From NCBI RefSeq assembly GCF_036172515.1, contig NZ_JAXKVW010000001.1:310001-374000 (forward strand): DNA of 64,000 nt, written 5' to 3'. The translations under genes and the position numbers were made by a program. Positions 63,010 to 64,000 of this stretch are shown piece after piece (position 1 is the stretch's first letter; every line of letters begins with the position of its first letter). A model generated the notes under the pieces. It did no database searches, was not told where the DNA came from, and worked only from the letters and a program-made list of their open reading frames with translations. The DNA is from Flexistipes sp. Its GTDB lineage: Bacteria > Chrysiogenota > Deferribacteres > Deferribacterales > Flexistipitaceae.

Positions 63010-64000
63010 AATGTTTTCCAATAGAATGGCCGGTATTCCTCGATCATTTATACGGGAAATTCTTAAAACAGCCCAGGAAACTGATATAATATCTTTTGCA
63101 GGAGGCCTGCCGGATAGCAATTTATTTCCAGCCGATGAACTTGTAATTGCCACCAACAAAGCTTTTGAAACATCCGGACGTAACATCTTTCAATATGCCG
63201 CTTCAGAAGGTTGTGAGCAGCTGCGTAGTTATCTTGCTGATTTTTGCCGAAACAGAAAAGGGGTTGCAGTTAAAAAGGAAAATATCTTAATCACAAACGG
63301 CTCTCAGCAGGCTTTGGATCTTTTGGGAAAGGTTTTCTTGAATGAGGGTGATGACGTTGTTATTGAAGAGCCGGGGTATCTCGGAGTTATTCAGGCCTTA
63401 TCCATGTATATGCCGGAATTTCATCCGGTACCCGTTTCGAATGAAGGAATGGATGCTGACAGGTTGAAAATATTAATTAATGAAAGACACCCCAAACTGC
63501 TATATGTAAATCCTAACTTTCAAAATCCTTCCGGTATTACCTATAGTGATAACAACAGAAAAGAAATTGCTGGATTAATAAACAGTAAAGAGACTTTTCT
63601 GATTGAAGATGATCCTTATGGAGAGCTGAGGTTTAGAGGAAACGATAAATTATCATTTAAGAAACTTTTACCGGAGAGGACTGTTTTACTGGGATCTTTT
63701 TCAAAATCTATCGTTCCGGGGTTTCGTTTAGGCTGGATGGCTGCTCCTGAGGAGGTAATTGAGAAACTTGTTATTGCAAAACAGGCTTCCGACCTACATA
63801 CGTCCCATTTCACCCAAAAAATAATTTACCAGTATCTGAAAAATAATGACATGGACAAGCATATTCAGAAAATTACAAAAGTCTACGCACAAAAATGCCA
63901 AAAAATGATTGAGTGTATTAAAAAATATTTTCCAATGAGTGTTTTTCACACAATTCCGGAAGGAGGAATGTTCATCTGGGTTCAACTACCTGTAAGTTTA
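63002..64000 (+). CDS. PLP-dependent aminotransferase (cut by window end)
   Basis: 333 codons read to the edge from ATG 63002 (GGAGGAGAAG upstream). Class I/II aminotransferase: SFAGGLPDSNLFPADEL, YVNPNFQNPSGITYSDNNR, IEDDPYGELRF and PLP lysine in GSFSKSIVPGFRLGWMAAP. Close to the 2-aminoadipate/MocR-like group lacking the HTH. Probably acts with the hydratase and transporter in a MocR-controlled pathway; stop codon not in the window. Confidence 0.9.
   Translation, partial: MTEMFSNRMAGIPRSFIREILKTAQETDIISFAGGLPDSNLFPADELVIATNKAFETSGRNIFQYAASEGCEQLRSYLADFCRNRKGVAVKKENILITNGSQQALDLLGKVFLNEGDDVVIEEPGYLGVIQALSMYMPEFHPVPVSNEGMDADRLKILINERHPKLLYVNPNFQNPSGITYSDNNRKEIAGLINSKETFLIEDDPYGELRFRGNDKLSFKKLLPERTVLLGSFSKSIVPGFRLGWMAAPEEVIEKLVIAKQASDLHTSHFTQKIIYQYLKNNDMDKHIQKITKVYAQKCQKMIECIKKYFPMSVFHTIPEGGMFIWVQLPVSL

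Overview
The window is an AT-rich, gene-dense bacterial chromosome segment with short gaps, many 1-20 bp overlaps and frequent GTG/TTG starts with good ribosome sites. Gene content fits a Gram-negative anaerobe that respires alternative acceptors: signal-peptide and lipoprotein genes, a periplasmic arsenate-reductase-like molybdoenzyme, a chemosensory array with a CXXCH sensor, GatCAB and a Gram-negative style yceD-rpmF-plsX-fab order. I suspect Deferribacterota (Flexistipes/Deferribacter type), but this is inference from gene content and style; no rRNA or other marker is present.

Layout. 0-12.3 kb (mostly minus): pcm (cut by the edge), argB, a divergent unknown gene related to PEP-utilising enzymes (plus), two tandem Usp genes, a single-domain response regulator, tatD, metG, ricT, holB, tmk, a MOSC-MogA fusion, purN and purM. 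12.3-20.7 kb (minus): a complete chemosensory operon (receiver/DUF4388 protein, CheY, CheW, MCP with a periplasmic CXXCH, hybrid CheA-receiver, CheW-like protein, Glu-rich receiver protein). 20.8-29.6 kb (minus): yceD-rpmF-plsX-fabH-fabD-fabG-acpP-fabF-rnc-radical SAM-rsmD-coaD, with a clear promoter at one end and a terminator at the other. 29.7-43.2 kb: an aminotransferase (minus), then on plus a SRPBCC protein, glmU, glmS, a ClC channel, a pcrA-type helicase, gatC-gatA-(GGCT-like)-gatB and methylmalonyl-CoA epimerase.

43.2-57.7 kb is the accessory, most interesting part: an arsenic island. It holds a triple-rhodanese lipoprotein, a periplasmic PhnD-like binding protein and a histidine kinase (arrT/arrS-like), a convergent sigma-54 response regulator (arrR-like), a TorD-family chaperone, arrB and arrA (respiratory arsenate reductase), a small thioredoxin-like protein, a DUF318 permease, acr3 and arsC. 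arrA has a textbook -24/-12 promoter and, about 90-130 bp upstream of the predicted transcript start, two identical-format TGTAA-N7-TTACA palindromes 21 bp apart, so the adjacent enhancer-binding regulator very likely drives it. ArrA keeps the expected active-site residues but has Asp in place of the third cysteine of its Fe-S motif. The island's intergenic spaces are filled with palindromic, BIME-like repeats; a ~160 bp element occurs in inverted orientation near both island ends, and acr3-arsC is bracketed by two same-orientation repeat elements.

57.7-64 kb: an orphan sulfite-oxidase-fold molybdoprotein (plus), a GNAT acetyltransferase, a flavin split-barrel protein and a MocR regulator (minus), and divergently an MFS transporter, an enoyl-CoA hydratase and an aminotransferase cut by the window end. 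No tRNA, rRNA, CRISPR array or recognisable transposase gene was seen.
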